Source: Herbinix hemicellulosilytica (GTDB taxonomy: Bacteria > Bacillota > Clostridia > Lachnospirales > Lachnospiraceae). From it: 64,000 nucleotides of DNA. Where the stretch lies: positions 48,053 to 112,052 of the forward strand of contig NZ_CVTD020000029.1 of assembly GCF_002904165.1 (NCBI RefSeq), written 5' to 3'. The notes beneath the pieces were generated by a model that did no database searches, had not been told where the DNA came from, and saw only the letters and a list, made by a program, of their open reading frames with translations. The translations under genes and the position numbers were made by a program. Positions 34,901-44,714 of this stretch are shown here, in pieces. Each line of letters starts with the position of its first letter. Positions within the stretch are counted from its first letter, which is position 1.

Positions 34901-34936
34901 CGGAAGTTAGGCTCATAAAATGGGGAGGGATTAAAC

Positions 34937-37900
34937 ATGTTAATAAAAGATATGTTTAAAAAACCTATTGATAGAGATATCAAGGGTGTAATTAAGGTTG
35001 GTCAGGACGATGACAGCAATGTACAACAGGAACTTGAAGAATATGTTGTCACAAGGGAGTTGGCAAAGCATTTTGACACTTTCTTTGAAGCATACAAAAA
35101 AGGAATAGTAGGTACTACTGACAAAATGGGAGTGTGGATTTCTGGTTTCTTTGGAAGCGGTAAATCCCATTTTCTCAAAATACTTTCTTACCTTCTTGAG
35201 AACAGAGAAGTTGAAGGGAAAAGAGCAATTGAATATTTCAACGACAAGATACAAGACAATATGGTTCTAGCCGATATGAAACTGGCCGGGGATACTTCAG
35301 CCGATGTAATTCTATTTAACATAGATTCCAAGAGTGATTCCGATTCAAAAGCCAATAAAGATGCCATAGTAAAAGTATTTAATAAAGTATTTAATGAAAT
35401 GCAGGGTTTTTGTGGCTCTATGCCTTGGATAGCGGACTTGGAAAGACAGATGGTAATAGATGGGGTTTATGAAGATTTTAAAAAGACCTTTAAAGATATA
35501 TCAGGAAGAGAATGGGTAGATGCAAGGGAGGATTTCTATTATGAGGAAGATGCCATTGTAGAAGCCCTGTCTAAAAGTACCAAGATGAGTCCTGAGGCAG
35601 CCAGGAATTGGTATGCAAAAGCAGAAGAAAGTTACACTTTAAGCGTTGAAAAGTTTGCAAGACGAGTAAGGGAGTACATAGAAAGAAAAGGCAAGAATCA
35701 TCATGTTATTTTCCTGGTAGATGAAATAGGACAATATATCGGAGACAATTCTCAACTGATGCTAAATCTTCAAACTGTTGTAGAAGATTTGGGAACCGAA
35801 TGCGGTGGCAAAGCCTGGGTTATTGTGACAAGCCAGCAGGATATTGATTCTGTTACAAAAGTAAAAGGCAATGATTTTTCCAAGATTCAGGGCAGGTTCA
35901 ATACCCGTCTTAGCCTTTCCAGTGCTAATGTTGACGAGGTAATCAGAAAAAGAATCCTTTTAAAAGAGGATGTAGCAAAGGATACATTAAAACTCCTTTA
36001 TGAGAATAAAAATTCCATACTTAAAAACCTTATTACTTTCTCAGCAGATACTCCGGAGAAAAAGGTATATAAGGATAGTGAGGATTTTGCAGAATGCTAT
36101 CCTTTTATTCCATATCAATTCAATCTTCTTCAGCAAGTGCTGACTTCTATAAGGATACATGGAGCCTCCGGTAAGCATCTGGCAGAAGGGGAGCGCTCCA
36201 TGATTAGTTCCTTCCAGGAGTCTGCTATAAAATATATGAACAGTGAAGAAGGAACATTAATACCATTTTCAGCATTTTATGATACCATTGAAGCCTTCCT
36301 TGATTCCAATATCAGGACGGTTATTATCCATGCCCAGGAAAATGGCAATTTGAATGACTTTGATGTAGAACTTTTGAAAGTTCTCTTTATGATTAAATAT
36401 GTTAAGGAGATACCTGCAAACATAGAGAATCTGGCTACTCTAATGGTATCTCATATAGACGAGGATAAGATAGACCTCAAAAAGAAAATAGAAGAATCTC
36501 TAAAAAGGCTGGTAAAGGAAACCCTTGTTCAAAAAAACGGAGACCAATATATTTTCCTTACCCATGAAGAGCAGGATATTAATAGGGAAATAAAGAACAT
36601 TAGTGTGGATTTGGGAGAGGTAATTCAAAAAATTTCCGAAATCGTCTTTGAGGAAATCTATCCAGATAAGAAATATAAATATTCTTCAAGGTACAACTTT
36701 AGTTTTAACCAGGTTGTAGACGATAGATTTTTCAGGGGCAATCAGGGAAATGATATTGGTCTTAAAATTATTACCCCCTATTATGATACTGGAGTAGAAC
36801 TTACGGATAATGAACTAAAACTAATGACTATGAGGGAAAATAATTTAATTGTTAAACTTCCCAATGATACTACTTTCCTTGACGAAATGGAAGAAGTATT
36901 GAAAATTGAAACTTTCCTGCGTAGGAAAGGAGGAACTTCCCTTACTCAGAAGATTGAAGAAATCAAGGATAGAAAAAGAAGGGAACTTGTTGAGCGCAAG
37001 GAAAGGGTAAAATTCCTTTTGACGGAGGCCATCAAGAATGCGGACATGTATGCCAATTCCCAAAGGCTTGAGATTAAGTCAAAGCACCCTGTTGACAGGA
37101 TAAATGATGGTTTCAAGGTGCTTATTGAAGGAATTTATACGAAACTTGGCTATATTACTCACTTTACTACTACCAAAGACTTATACGATATATTTGCAGA
37201 TAATGAACAGATTACATTAAATGGTGTTGAAGCCCCAAATAAACTGGCTCTTGATGAAATGGCAGGTTATATTGAGAGAAATACAACAAGAAGTATTCCT
37301 GTAACCATGAAAACAATCCTTGGCATATATGGAAAAGCCCCTTATGGATGGCTTGAGGAGGATATTGAATGGCTGGTTGCCAAACTGTTTAAGGCACAGG
37401 AAATAAAACTGCAATTAAACAGCCAGTACCTTGATGTTCAGGATAGGGAGATTGTCAAATATCTTACCAAGAGGGATTATGCCGACAGGCTTCTTATTGA
37501 AAAGAGGATAAAGGTACCTGCACACCAGATTAGCAATGCCAGAGAACTATGCAAAGAATTGTTTATTAGAACTGATGTCCCTTCTGACGAAGATGGACTT
37601 ATGAGAAGATTTAAAGACCTGGCAAGGGATGAAATTGCAAAAATCAATGAATTGCTGGTTTATTACAAACAGTCCAAATATCCTGGACAGGATATTTTAG
37701 AGGAAGGAAAGAAAACATTAGAAAAGGTCTGCAAAATCAATGATGCAAAAGAATTTTATGATGAACTTCAAAGAGAGAAAGATGTACTTCTGGATTATGC
37801 TGATGATTCCGTAGATGTTAAGAAATTTTTTGACAGCAACCAGAAGGACTTCTTTGACAAGGCGGTTCACAAGATAAATGTATACAACAGCAACAAGACC

Positions 37901-38497
37901 TATGTATTGGATAAAGAAGTCATAGACCTGGTAGCACAAATGCAGAAAATTGTTGAAAGCCGTGAACCATATTCCGATATTCATAAATTGCCCGGCCTTA
38001 TTGACAAGTTTGTGTCCAGGTTTACAGAACTGCTGGAAGAGGAGTGCAAACCTGTAAGACAGGTGATTGAGAGTGATTACAGCAAGGTTCTTGAGGAATT
38101 GGACAAGTACGAATTAAAACCTGTTCTTTTTGACAGGTTCAAAGGCAGATTCGATGACCTCTTAAACAGGTTGGAGCGTGCCAACAACTTCTATGAAGCC
38201 ATTGCAATGAAAGAGGAAAGTGACAGGCTTAAACTAAGGTGCTTTGATGAAATTGCTGAGGAACTTGCAAAAAGGAAGCCTGCTGAACCTCCAATAACAC
38301 CCGAAGAACCAGGCAAGCCAACAGTAATAAACGACCCGCCGAGAAAGTATAAGAAGACAGTAAACATCAGTATTGCCAACATCCTGCATGGCGCAAAAAG
38401 CATTGAGAGTGAATCGGACATAGAGGATGTAGTAAATGAAATAAGGAACAGGCTAAAAAGAGAGTTGAAAGACGACGTTATTATTAAACTTGTATGA
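34937..38497 (+). CDS. brxC: BrxC, large P-loop ATPase of BREX
   Basis: The 1186-residue product has Walker A SGFFGSGKSHF (about 69-79) and Walker B VIFLVDEIGQY (about 255-265). Other conserved blocks are CYPFIPYQFNLLQQVL and ASGKHLAEGERSM, typical of BrxC/PglY (DUF499-like) ATPases. The C-terminal half is helical, and the last 30 residues carry a proline-rich linker and an acidic tail. BrxC is thought to act as an ATP-driven motor or clamp in the BREX complex. ATG start behind GGGAGGG. Base composition and codon use are more GC-rich than in surrounding genes, in line with transfer of the operon as a unit. Confidence 0.93.
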   Translation: MLIKDMFKKPIDRDIKGVIKVGQDDDSNVQQELEEYVVTRELAKHFDTFFEAYKKGIVGTTDKMGVWISGFFGSGKSHFLKILSYLLENREVEGKRAIEYFNDKIQDNMVLADMKLAGDTSADVILFNIDSKSDSDSKANKDAIVKVFNKVFNEMQGFCGSMPWIADLERQMVIDGVYEDFKKTFKDISGREWVDAREDFYYEEDAIVEALSKSTKMSPEAARNWYAKAEESYTLSVEKFARRVREYIERKGKNHHVIFLVDEIGQYIGDNSQLMLNLQTVVEDLGTECGGKAWVIVTSQQDIDSVTKVKGNDFSKIQGRFNTRLSLSSANVDEVIRKRILLKEDVAKDTLKLLYENKNSILKNLITFSADTPEKKVYKDSEDFAECYPFIPYQFNLLQQVLTSIRIHGASGKHLAEGERSMISSFQESAIKYMNSEEGTLIPFSAFYDTIEAFLDSNIRTVIIHAQENGNLNDFDVELLKVLFMIKYVKEIPANIENLATLMVSHIDEDKIDLKKKIEESLKRLVKETLVQKNGDQYIFLTHEEQDINREIKNISVDLGEVIQKISEIVFEEIYPDKKYKYSSRYNFSFNQVVDDRFFRGNQGNDIGLKIITPYYDTGVELTDNELKLMTMRENNLIVKLPNDTTFLDEMEEVLKIETFLRRKGGTSLTQKIEEIKDRKRRELVERKERVKFLLTEAIKNADMYANSQRLEIKSKHPVDRINDGFKVLIEGIYTKLGYITHFTTTKDLYDIFADNEQITLNGVEAPNKLALDEMAGYIERNTTRSIPVTMKTILGIYGKAPYGWLEEDIEWLVAKLFKAQEIKLQLNSQYLDVQDREIVKYLTKRDYADRLLIEKRIKVPAHQISNARELCKELFIRTDVPSDEDGLMRRFKDLARDEIAKINELLVYYKQSKYPGQDILEEGKKTLEKVCKINDAKEFYDELQREKDVLLDYADDSVDVKKFFDSNQKDFFDKAVHKINVYNSNKTYVLDKEVIDLVAQMQKIVESREPYSDIHKLPGLIDKFVSRFTELLEEECKPVRQVIESDYSKVLEELDKYELKPVLFDRFKGRFDDLLNRLERANNFYEAIAMKEESDRLKLRCFDEIAEELAKRKPAEPPITPEEPGKPTVINDPPRKYKKTVNISIANILHGAKSIESESDIEDVVNEIRNRLKRELKDDVIIKLV

Positions 38498-38510
38498 TGG
38501 AGGCAGTGAC

Positions 38511-41500
38511 ATGGATAAAACAGCAATAAAAAATTTTGCAGTATGGGCGAGAAAAAAACTTATTGAAGATATAAAACAGAAGGCTTATGAGATAGGTATA
38601 ACTGAGAAAGAAATAAAAGAGCCTGAAGTTTCTACATCAGATACAATAATAATAGGAGATAGGACCTTGAATAAGGCAGAAATGCAACAGAGAAAAAGTC
38701 TTGTGTCCCGGATAAGAGAAAAAGGATTTAACAATGTGATAGAGGAAGTGGCATATACTTGGTTTAACAGGTTTATTGCCCTGCGTTTCATGGAAGTCAA
38801 TGAATATCTTCCTACAGGAGTCAGAGTGTTGTCATCCATTGAACCAGGCAAGAAAGAACCGGATATTATTAAGGAAGCACTTAATATTGACCTTGATATA
38901 GACAGAGAACTAGTGTATAGATTGCAGGATGGCAATGATACTGAGACCCTCTACAGATATCTTCTTGTAAAGCAGTGCAATGCCTTAAAAGAAATCCTTC
39001 CGGGACTATTTGAAAAGATTGAGGATTACACTGAAATCCTTCTGCCTTCAAACCTCCTTGGAGAAGGTTCCGTTATAAGGCGGTTGGTAGATGATATACC
39101 TGAGGAGGATTTCAAAGACCAGGTTGAAATCATTGGTTGGATGTATCAGTACTACATCTCAGAGAAGAAAGATGAGGTATTTGAAGGGCTTAAGAAGAAC
39201 ATAAAGATAACAAAGGAAAATATTCCTGCTGCAACTCAATTGTTTACTCCTGACTGGATTGTTAAATATATGGTGGAAAACTCCTTAGGGCGCCTGTGGT
39301 TGGAAGGGCATCCTGATGAAGAATTGAGAAGCAAATGGAAGTACTACCTTGAGGAAGCAGAGCAGGAACCTGAAGTTCAGAAACAGTTGGAAGAAATAAG
39401 GGCTAAAAGCAGGGATATTAGACCAGAAGATATTAAGGTGCTGGACCCTGCTATGGGCAGCGGTCATATTTTGGTGTATGCCTTTGATGTGCTTTATGAT
39501 ATCTACAAGAGTGCGGGATATTCCGAAAGGGATATTCCAAGGCTTATTCTTGAAAACAATCTGTACGGGCTGGATATTGACGACAGGGCGGCCCAACTTG
39601 CCTATTTTGCAGTTATGATGAAGGCAAGGAGCAAAAGCAGAAGGATATTTAGGGAAAATATAAATATTAATGTATGCGCTATACAGGAAAGCAATGGTTT
39701 TCCTAAAGAGGCTATTGACTATCTTGTAAACCAGAATGAGACAGAGATTGAGAAGCAAATACGCAGAGAGGATGTAGAGTACCTTATAAATGTATTTCAT
39801 GATGCCAAAGAGTACGGGTCTATACTTGAAGTAAAGCCTATTGATTTTGATGCTATTGAAAGAAGATTGGAAGAGATAAGGAAAGGGGGAACCCAGGATT
39901 TATTTGAGTATCATTTTAGGAATATAATTCTTGAGAAGATACCGCCATTGGTAAAGCAGGCAAGGATAATGAGCCAGAAGTATGATGTTGTAGTAACTAA
40001 TCCTCCGTATATGGGAAACAGAGGAATGAATAGTAAAATTTCACAGTACGTTTCTAATAATTACCCAGATTCTAAGTTAGACTTATTTGCTGTATTCATT
40101 GAAAAAAGTATTAAGTATACTCGTAACTATGTTGCATTAATTACACAACAATCATGGATGTTTTTATCAAGTTATGAAAGATTAAGAAATAAAATATTAA
40201 ATAATAGAATTATAAATTTAGTGCATCTAGGTTCAAAAGCATTTGAAGAAATTAAAGGAGAAAAAGTCAAAACTGCTTCTTTTGTAATTTCAAAAATAAA
40301 TAATGATGATGCCAAACCTAAATTTATTAAATTAACGAAGTATAATAATCACATACAAAAAGAAAAAGAGTTTTTTAATATTGATAACCATTACTCCAAT
40401 TTAAAGCAAAGCGATTTTAGACAAATACAAGGATGTCCTATTGCATATTGGATAAGTGAAATTACATTAAAAATTTTCCAGGAGGGGAAAAATTTTGAGA
40501 ATATAATTGATTTAACAGGTAGTCAGCATATTACGGCTGACAATGAAAAATATCTTAGAGAATTTTGGGAAATTAGTTATAGTGACATGGGCAAGAAATG
40601 GATTACATATGCAAAAGGAGGTACTTTTAGAAAGTGGTATGGCAATTTAAGTTTGGTTGTTGACTGGAGTGAAGAAGCAAAAAAATTCTACCGTGAAAAC
40701 AGTACATCTAACATGCTTGACAAGAAATATTGGTTTAGAGAAGGAATTACATGGACTGCAACAACAACTTCAAAATTTTCTTGTAGATTATTACCTCCAA
40801 CAGGTGTTTTTGATAAAAAAGGACCATCTTTGTTTTTACTTAAAGAAAGTATGACGAAATTTTATATGGGCTTCATGAATAGTGCTGTAGTAAACTATTT
40901 ACTTGAACTATTTAGTGAAAGTCAAGACTATCAGAACATTGATATTAAAAGACTTCCTGTGATAGACTTTAATGAAACTTTAATTGATGATGTTACAAGC
41001 ATAGTGGATGAAAATATAAAAATATCCGAAAGTGATTGGAATTCTTTTGAAACCTCTTGGAACTATAAAAAACATCCCCTGCTTACCCATAAGGATAACA
41101 GTGCTATTATAGAACAAGCCTTCAATAACTGGGCAGCCTTTACTGATAAGCAGTTTAACAAACTGAAAGCCAATGAGGAGGAACTTAACCGCATATTCAT
41201 CGAAATATACGGCTTGCAGGATGAACTCACTCCTGAAGTGGAGGACAAGGATATAACCATAAGAAAAGCCGACAGAGTAAGAGATATCAAGTCCTTTATT
41301 TCCTACGCTGTAGGCTGTATGTTTGGACGATACTCCATTGATGTAGAAGGCCTTATTTATGCTGGTGGAGATTTTAAGGATAAGTGGAAGTGTGAGAACG
41401 GGCAGTGGAAAGTGAGAAAGATAGTAAAAGATGAAGAAGGTAAAGTAGTTGAAGATACATGGGTAGATGCTACTTTTGTGCCTGATATGGATAATGTCCT

Positions 41501-42113
41501 GCCCATCACCGATGACGAATACTTTGAGGATGATATTGTCAGCAGGTTTATTGAGTTCCTCAAGGTTACATTTGGTGAGGATACATTGGAAGAAAACCTC
41601 GATTACATTGCTGATACATTGGGGAGAAAATCCTCCGAAACTGCAAGGCAGGCCATAAGAAGATACTTCCTCAAGGATTTCTATAAGGACCATGTACAGG
41701 TATATAAGAAAAAACCTATCTACTGGCTCTTTGATTCAGGTAAGCAGGATGGTTTTAAAGCCCTTATCTATATGCACCGATATGATGAGTTTACGGTGGC
41801 AAGGGTAAGAACCGACTACCTGCACAAATTGCAAAAATCCTATGAAGCGGAAATTAAGAGGCTGGATATTATTATTGATTCCAATGTTTCGCAAAGAGAG
41901 AAAACCAATGCAAGAAAGAAAAAAGAAAAGATATTAAAACAGATGGAAGAATGTTTGCAGTATGACCAGGTAATCGCTCATGTTGCAAATCAGAGGATAA
42001 AGATAGACTTGGACGATGGTGTAAGTGTAAATTATTCTAAATTCCAGGGTATTGAGGTACCTCAAGGTGAAGGCAGGAAGCCGTTGAAAGCAGATTTGCT
42101 GGCGAAAATTTAG
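38511..42113 (+). CDS. pglX: PglX, BREX adenine-specific DNA methyltransferase
   Basis: The 1200-residue product has the N6-adenine methyltransferase motifs VLDPAMGSGHIL (about 310-321) and VVTNPPYMG (about 493-501). PglX modifies host DNA to mark self. The start was set at ATG 38511 behind GGAGGC; 14 bases separate it from the brxC stop. The stretch encoding about residues 500-840 (about 40010-41030) is clearly more AT-rich in codon use than the sequence on both sides. It coincides with the expected target-recognition region, suggesting that this part was exchanged to change specificity. The frame is intact, without the phase-variable tract seen in some pglX genes. Confidence 0.93.
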   Translation: MDKTAIKNFAVWARKKLIEDIKQKAYEIGITEKEIKEPEVSTSDTIIIGDRTLNKAEMQQRKSLVSRIREKGFNNVIEEVAYTWFNRFIALRFMEVNEYLPTGVRVLSSIEPGKKEPDIIKEALNIDLDIDRELVYRLQDGNDTETLYRYLLVKQCNALKEILPGLFEKIEDYTEILLPSNLLGEGSVIRRLVDDIPEEDFKDQVEIIGWMYQYYISEKKDEVFEGLKKNIKITKENIPAATQLFTPDWIVKYMVENSLGRLWLEGHPDEELRSKWKYYLEEAEQEPEVQKQLEEIRAKSRDIRPEDIKVLDPAMGSGHILVYAFDVLYDIYKSAGYSERDIPRLILENNLYGLDIDDRAAQLAYFAVMMKARSKSRRIFRENININVCAIQESNGFPKEAIDYLVNQNETEIEKQIRREDVEYLINVFHDAKEYGSILEVKPIDFDAIERRLEEIRKGGTQDLFEYHFRNIILEKIPPLVKQARIMSQKYDVVVTNPPYMGNRGMNSKISQYVSNNYPDSKLDLFAVFIEKSIKYTRNYVALITQQSWMFLSSYERLRNKILNNRIINLVHLGSKAFEEIKGEKVKTASFVISKINNDDAKPKFIKLTKYNNHIQKEKEFFNIDNHYSNLKQSDFRQIQGCPIAYWISEITLKIFQEGKNFENIIDLTGSQHITADNEKYLREFWEISYSDMGKKWITYAKGGTFRKWYGNLSLVVDWSEEAKKFYRENSTSNMLDKKYWFREGITWTATTTSKFSCRLLPPTGVFDKKGPSLFLLKESMTKFYMGFMNSAVVNYLLELFSESQDYQNIDIKRLPVIDFNETLIDDVTSIVDENIKISESDWNSFETSWNYKKHPLLTHKDNSAIIEQAFNNWAAFTDKQFNKLKANEEELNRIFIEIYGLQDELTPEVEDKDITIRKADRVRDIKSFISYAVGCMFGRYSIDVEGLIYAGGDFKDKWKCENGQWKVRKIVKDEEGKVVEDTWVDATFVPDMDNVLPITDDEYFEDDIVSRFIEFLKVTFGEDTLEENLDYIADTLGRKSSETARQAIRRYFLKDFYKDHVQVYKKKPIYWLFDSGKQDGFKALIYMHRYDEFTVARVRTDYLHKLQKSYEAEIKRLDIIIDSNVSQREKTNARKKKEKILKQMEECLQYDQVIAHVANQRIKIDLDDGVSVNYSKFQGIEVPQGEGRKPLKADLLAKI

Positions 42114-42132
42114 AGGAGAGAGTAGATGTGTT

Positions 42133-44691
42133 ATGGATTTAAAACAAATAAAAACATTGCTTGAAGACACATTTAATAAAGAATTAACTGAAGGCAAGAA
42201 ACGTCATATTGTTTTTTGGTATGACGATGACGGAGAATTCAAGGAAGACATAGACGCACTGGACCTTGAAAATGCAAAGATACTTAAATTATCCCAGAAT
42301 AATTACTTTTTTGTAAAGTACCATTTGGAAAAGGCAGACACTGAATCCAATTATCTTATTTATGCTCCTTTTGGAAAACCAAATCCAAGAGAGAATTACT
42401 TATTGGACATATTAAAATACAGCATGGAATTTTCTACTGACAAGGCTACTTTTATTATGAGGGACTTAAATATTTCAGATGACAGTCTAAAAAGTACATT
42501 CAGGAAGTATATTAAGTTCTTTAACAACAAGGACAGATATAAAATTTTCAAAGGGTATGAAATAGAAAGGTACACAGAAGAAATAGTAGATGTGGCTGTG
42601 CTATCAGCATTATGTAGATTGCCTTATCCGGATTTTGACGAAGTTTTAAGGGTGCTTTTGATGGAAGAAGATTTGGAGAATAACAAGCACCTGGAGGCTA
42701 TCGAGAAGTTTGGAAGATTAGATGTACTGTGGAAACTTGTTGATAAATATTATGGGTATAGTGATAATGAGCCTACTCTTGAGAAACTGGCTATATTCAT
42801 GCTGGTTACAAATGTAGCATATTGCCTTAGCGGTGAATTGCCTGATACATGGAGAAAATATGTTTCTTCAAGGAAGGCTGATTGTGTAGTATTCTTGAGC
42901 AACTTCATGAACCACTCTCTCTACTCTGCTGCTTATGACAGGTTGGCAAACAGCATGGAAGGGAAACTAAAAGTGCAAGAATATATTAATAAATGGGAAA
43001 TAGAGGACTATATCAACTGTGACACTTTTAAAGCCTTTGACGAAGCAATTATAAGGAAACTCAAAGAACAACTGCTATCTGATATAGGAGAGTTTGAAAG
43101 GTATAGGGATGTTATTCAAAACAGAAGGACCAAGCACTGGTATAACTTTTTTAAATCAGAATATGAGTGTATCTACTGGGCTATAGAGTTATTTGACTGC
43201 TGGAAGGATGTTAGCCAGGATATACGGCAGTATACCCCTTTAGAGTTTATTAAAAAATATACGGAGCAGTATTATAAACTGGATACTGCTTACAGAAAAT
43301 TCTATACTTCTTTCGACAGGCTGCAAAACAAGGAACTGCTGATGGAGTTAAAGGAGAAGGTTGAAAATATCTATGCTAACGGTTATCTCAATACACTCTC
43401 TATTAAGTGGTCCGATAGTCTGGAAACTTTAAACGGGAATTGGACAATTCCCGGTATGATTATGCAGAAAGACTTTTATAATGCGTACATAAAACCATTT
43501 AAAAATCGTAAAGAAAGGGTATTTGTCATTATTTCAGATGCGCTTAGATATGAGGTAGCCAGAGAGTTTTGTGATATTCTCAATAAAGAAAGGAAAGGGT
43601 CTACGGAAATTGAATATATGCAGGGCTGTATCCCATCCAGTACCCGTTTGGGCATGGCATCCCTTTTACCTCATAAATCTATTACAATAGATGAGGATTA
43701 TAAGGTATGTGTAGACGGCATATCTTCAGAAGGAACGGATAACAGGAATAAAATTCTAAATAATTATAGCCAGGAGTCAATAGCAGTACAGTTTGTTGAT
43801 GTCATTGATATGAAGCGTGATGATATGCGTAAAACTTTTGGCGGGAAGGAATTAATATATATCTATCATAATACGATTGATGCCAGAGGGGACAACAGCA
43901 AAACCGAAAGAGAAGTTTTTGACGCGGTGGAGGAAGCATTTAAAGAATTAATGCTGTTAATAAATAATCTTGTAAATAATGTTACAGCAACAAATATCAT
44001 TATTACTGCCGACCACGGATTTATATATAAACGTGGAAACCTTATGGAAAGCGATAAAATATCAAAAGGTTCTATTGAAGATGCTTATGAAAACAGACGT
44101 TTTGTATTAAGTACAAATGCTTTAGAATTGGATGGCACTTTAACCTTTGATATGGAGTATTTGCTTGGACCTGATACCAGCCTTAAATATATTTCTCCAA
44201 GGGGAGTAAACAGGTTTAAGGTGCAGGGTACAGGAGCCAACTATGTACATGGCGGCACATCTTTGCAGGAAATTCTTATTCCTGTAATTAAATTTAAGAA
44301 TGACAGGAGTAAGGATAGTAAAAACGAAGTGACAAAAGTTGATGTAAAACTTACAAGCATAACAAGAAAAATAACCAACACCATATCTTATTTGGAGTTC
44401 TTTCAGACTGAGAAGATAGAGGACAAGCGTGTTCCATTGAGACTTAAAGTATATTTTGTAGATGAAGATGGCAACCGCATATCAAATGAAAATATAATTA
44501 TTGCTGACAGTAAGTCAGAAAATTATCAGGACAGAAGTTTTAGGGAAAAGTTTGTATTGAAGAATAGAAAATATGATAAAACGAAGAAATATTATCTTAT
44601 TATGGAAGATGAAGAGGAAACAGTAGAAAAGATATATGATAAAATACCGTTTATTATTGATATAGCCATAAGTGATGATTTTGGGTTTTAA
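42133..44691 (+). CDS. pglZ: PglZ, BREX alkaline-phosphatase-superfamily protein
   Basis: The 852-residue product carries the PglZ domain (about 455-720), with the metal-site motifs FVIISDALRYEVAREF (about 464) and IIITADHGFIYKR (about 622). It also has GCIPSSTRLGMASLLPH and the family block YVHGGTSLQEILIPVI. PglZ is the hallmark gene of BREX, with a phosphatase/nuclease-like metal centre. An N-terminal helical region (about 1-440) precedes it. ATG at 42133, 20 bases after pglX. The usual next gene, brxL, is displaced by an unrelated gene. Confidence 0.95.
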   Translation: MDLKQIKTLLEDTFNKELTEGKKRHIVFWYDDDGEFKEDIDALDLENAKILKLSQNNYFFVKYHLEKADTESNYLIYAPFGKPNPRENYLLDILKYSMEFSTDKATFIMRDLNISDDSLKSTFRKYIKFFNNKDRYKIFKGYEIERYTEEIVDVAVLSALCRLPYPDFDEVLRVLLMEEDLENNKHLEAIEKFGRLDVLWKLVDKYYGYSDNEPTLEKLAIFMLVTNVAYCLSGELPDTWRKYVSSRKADCVVFLSNFMNHSLYSAAYDRLANSMEGKLKVQEYINKWEIEDYINCDTFKAFDEAIIRKLKEQLLSDIGEFERYRDVIQNRRTKHWYNFFKSEYECIYWAIELFDCWKDVSQDIRQYTPLEFIKKYTEQYYKLDTAYRKFYTSFDRLQNKELLMELKEKVENIYANGYLNTLSIKWSDSLETLNGNWTIPGMIMQKDFYNAYIKPFKNRKERVFVIISDALRYEVAREFCDILNKERKGSTEIEYMQGCIPSSTRLGMASLLPHKSITIDEDYKVCVDGISSEGTDNRNKILNNYSQESIAVQFVDVIDMKRDDMRKTFGGKELIYIYHNTIDARGDNSKTEREVFDAVEEAFKELMLLINNLVNNVTATNIIITADHGFIYKRGNLMESDKISKGSIEDAYENRRFVLSTNALELDGTLTFDMEYLLGPDTSLKYISPRGVNRFKVQGTGANYVHGGTSLQEILIPVIKFKNDRSKDSKNEVTKVDVKLTSITRKITNTISYLEFFQTEKIEDKRVPLRLKVYFVDEDGNRISNENIIIADSKSENYQDRSFREKFVLKNRKYDKTKKYYLIMEDEEETVEKIYDKIPFIIDIAISDDFGF

Positions 44692-44714
44692 TAAATGGTT
44701 GAAAGGAGGCCAAT

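Noticed and set aside
40980..41693. 237-codon minus-strand frame inside pglX
   Set aside because: It is antisense to well-conserved pglX sequence with no start signal or family pattern; a shadow frame.
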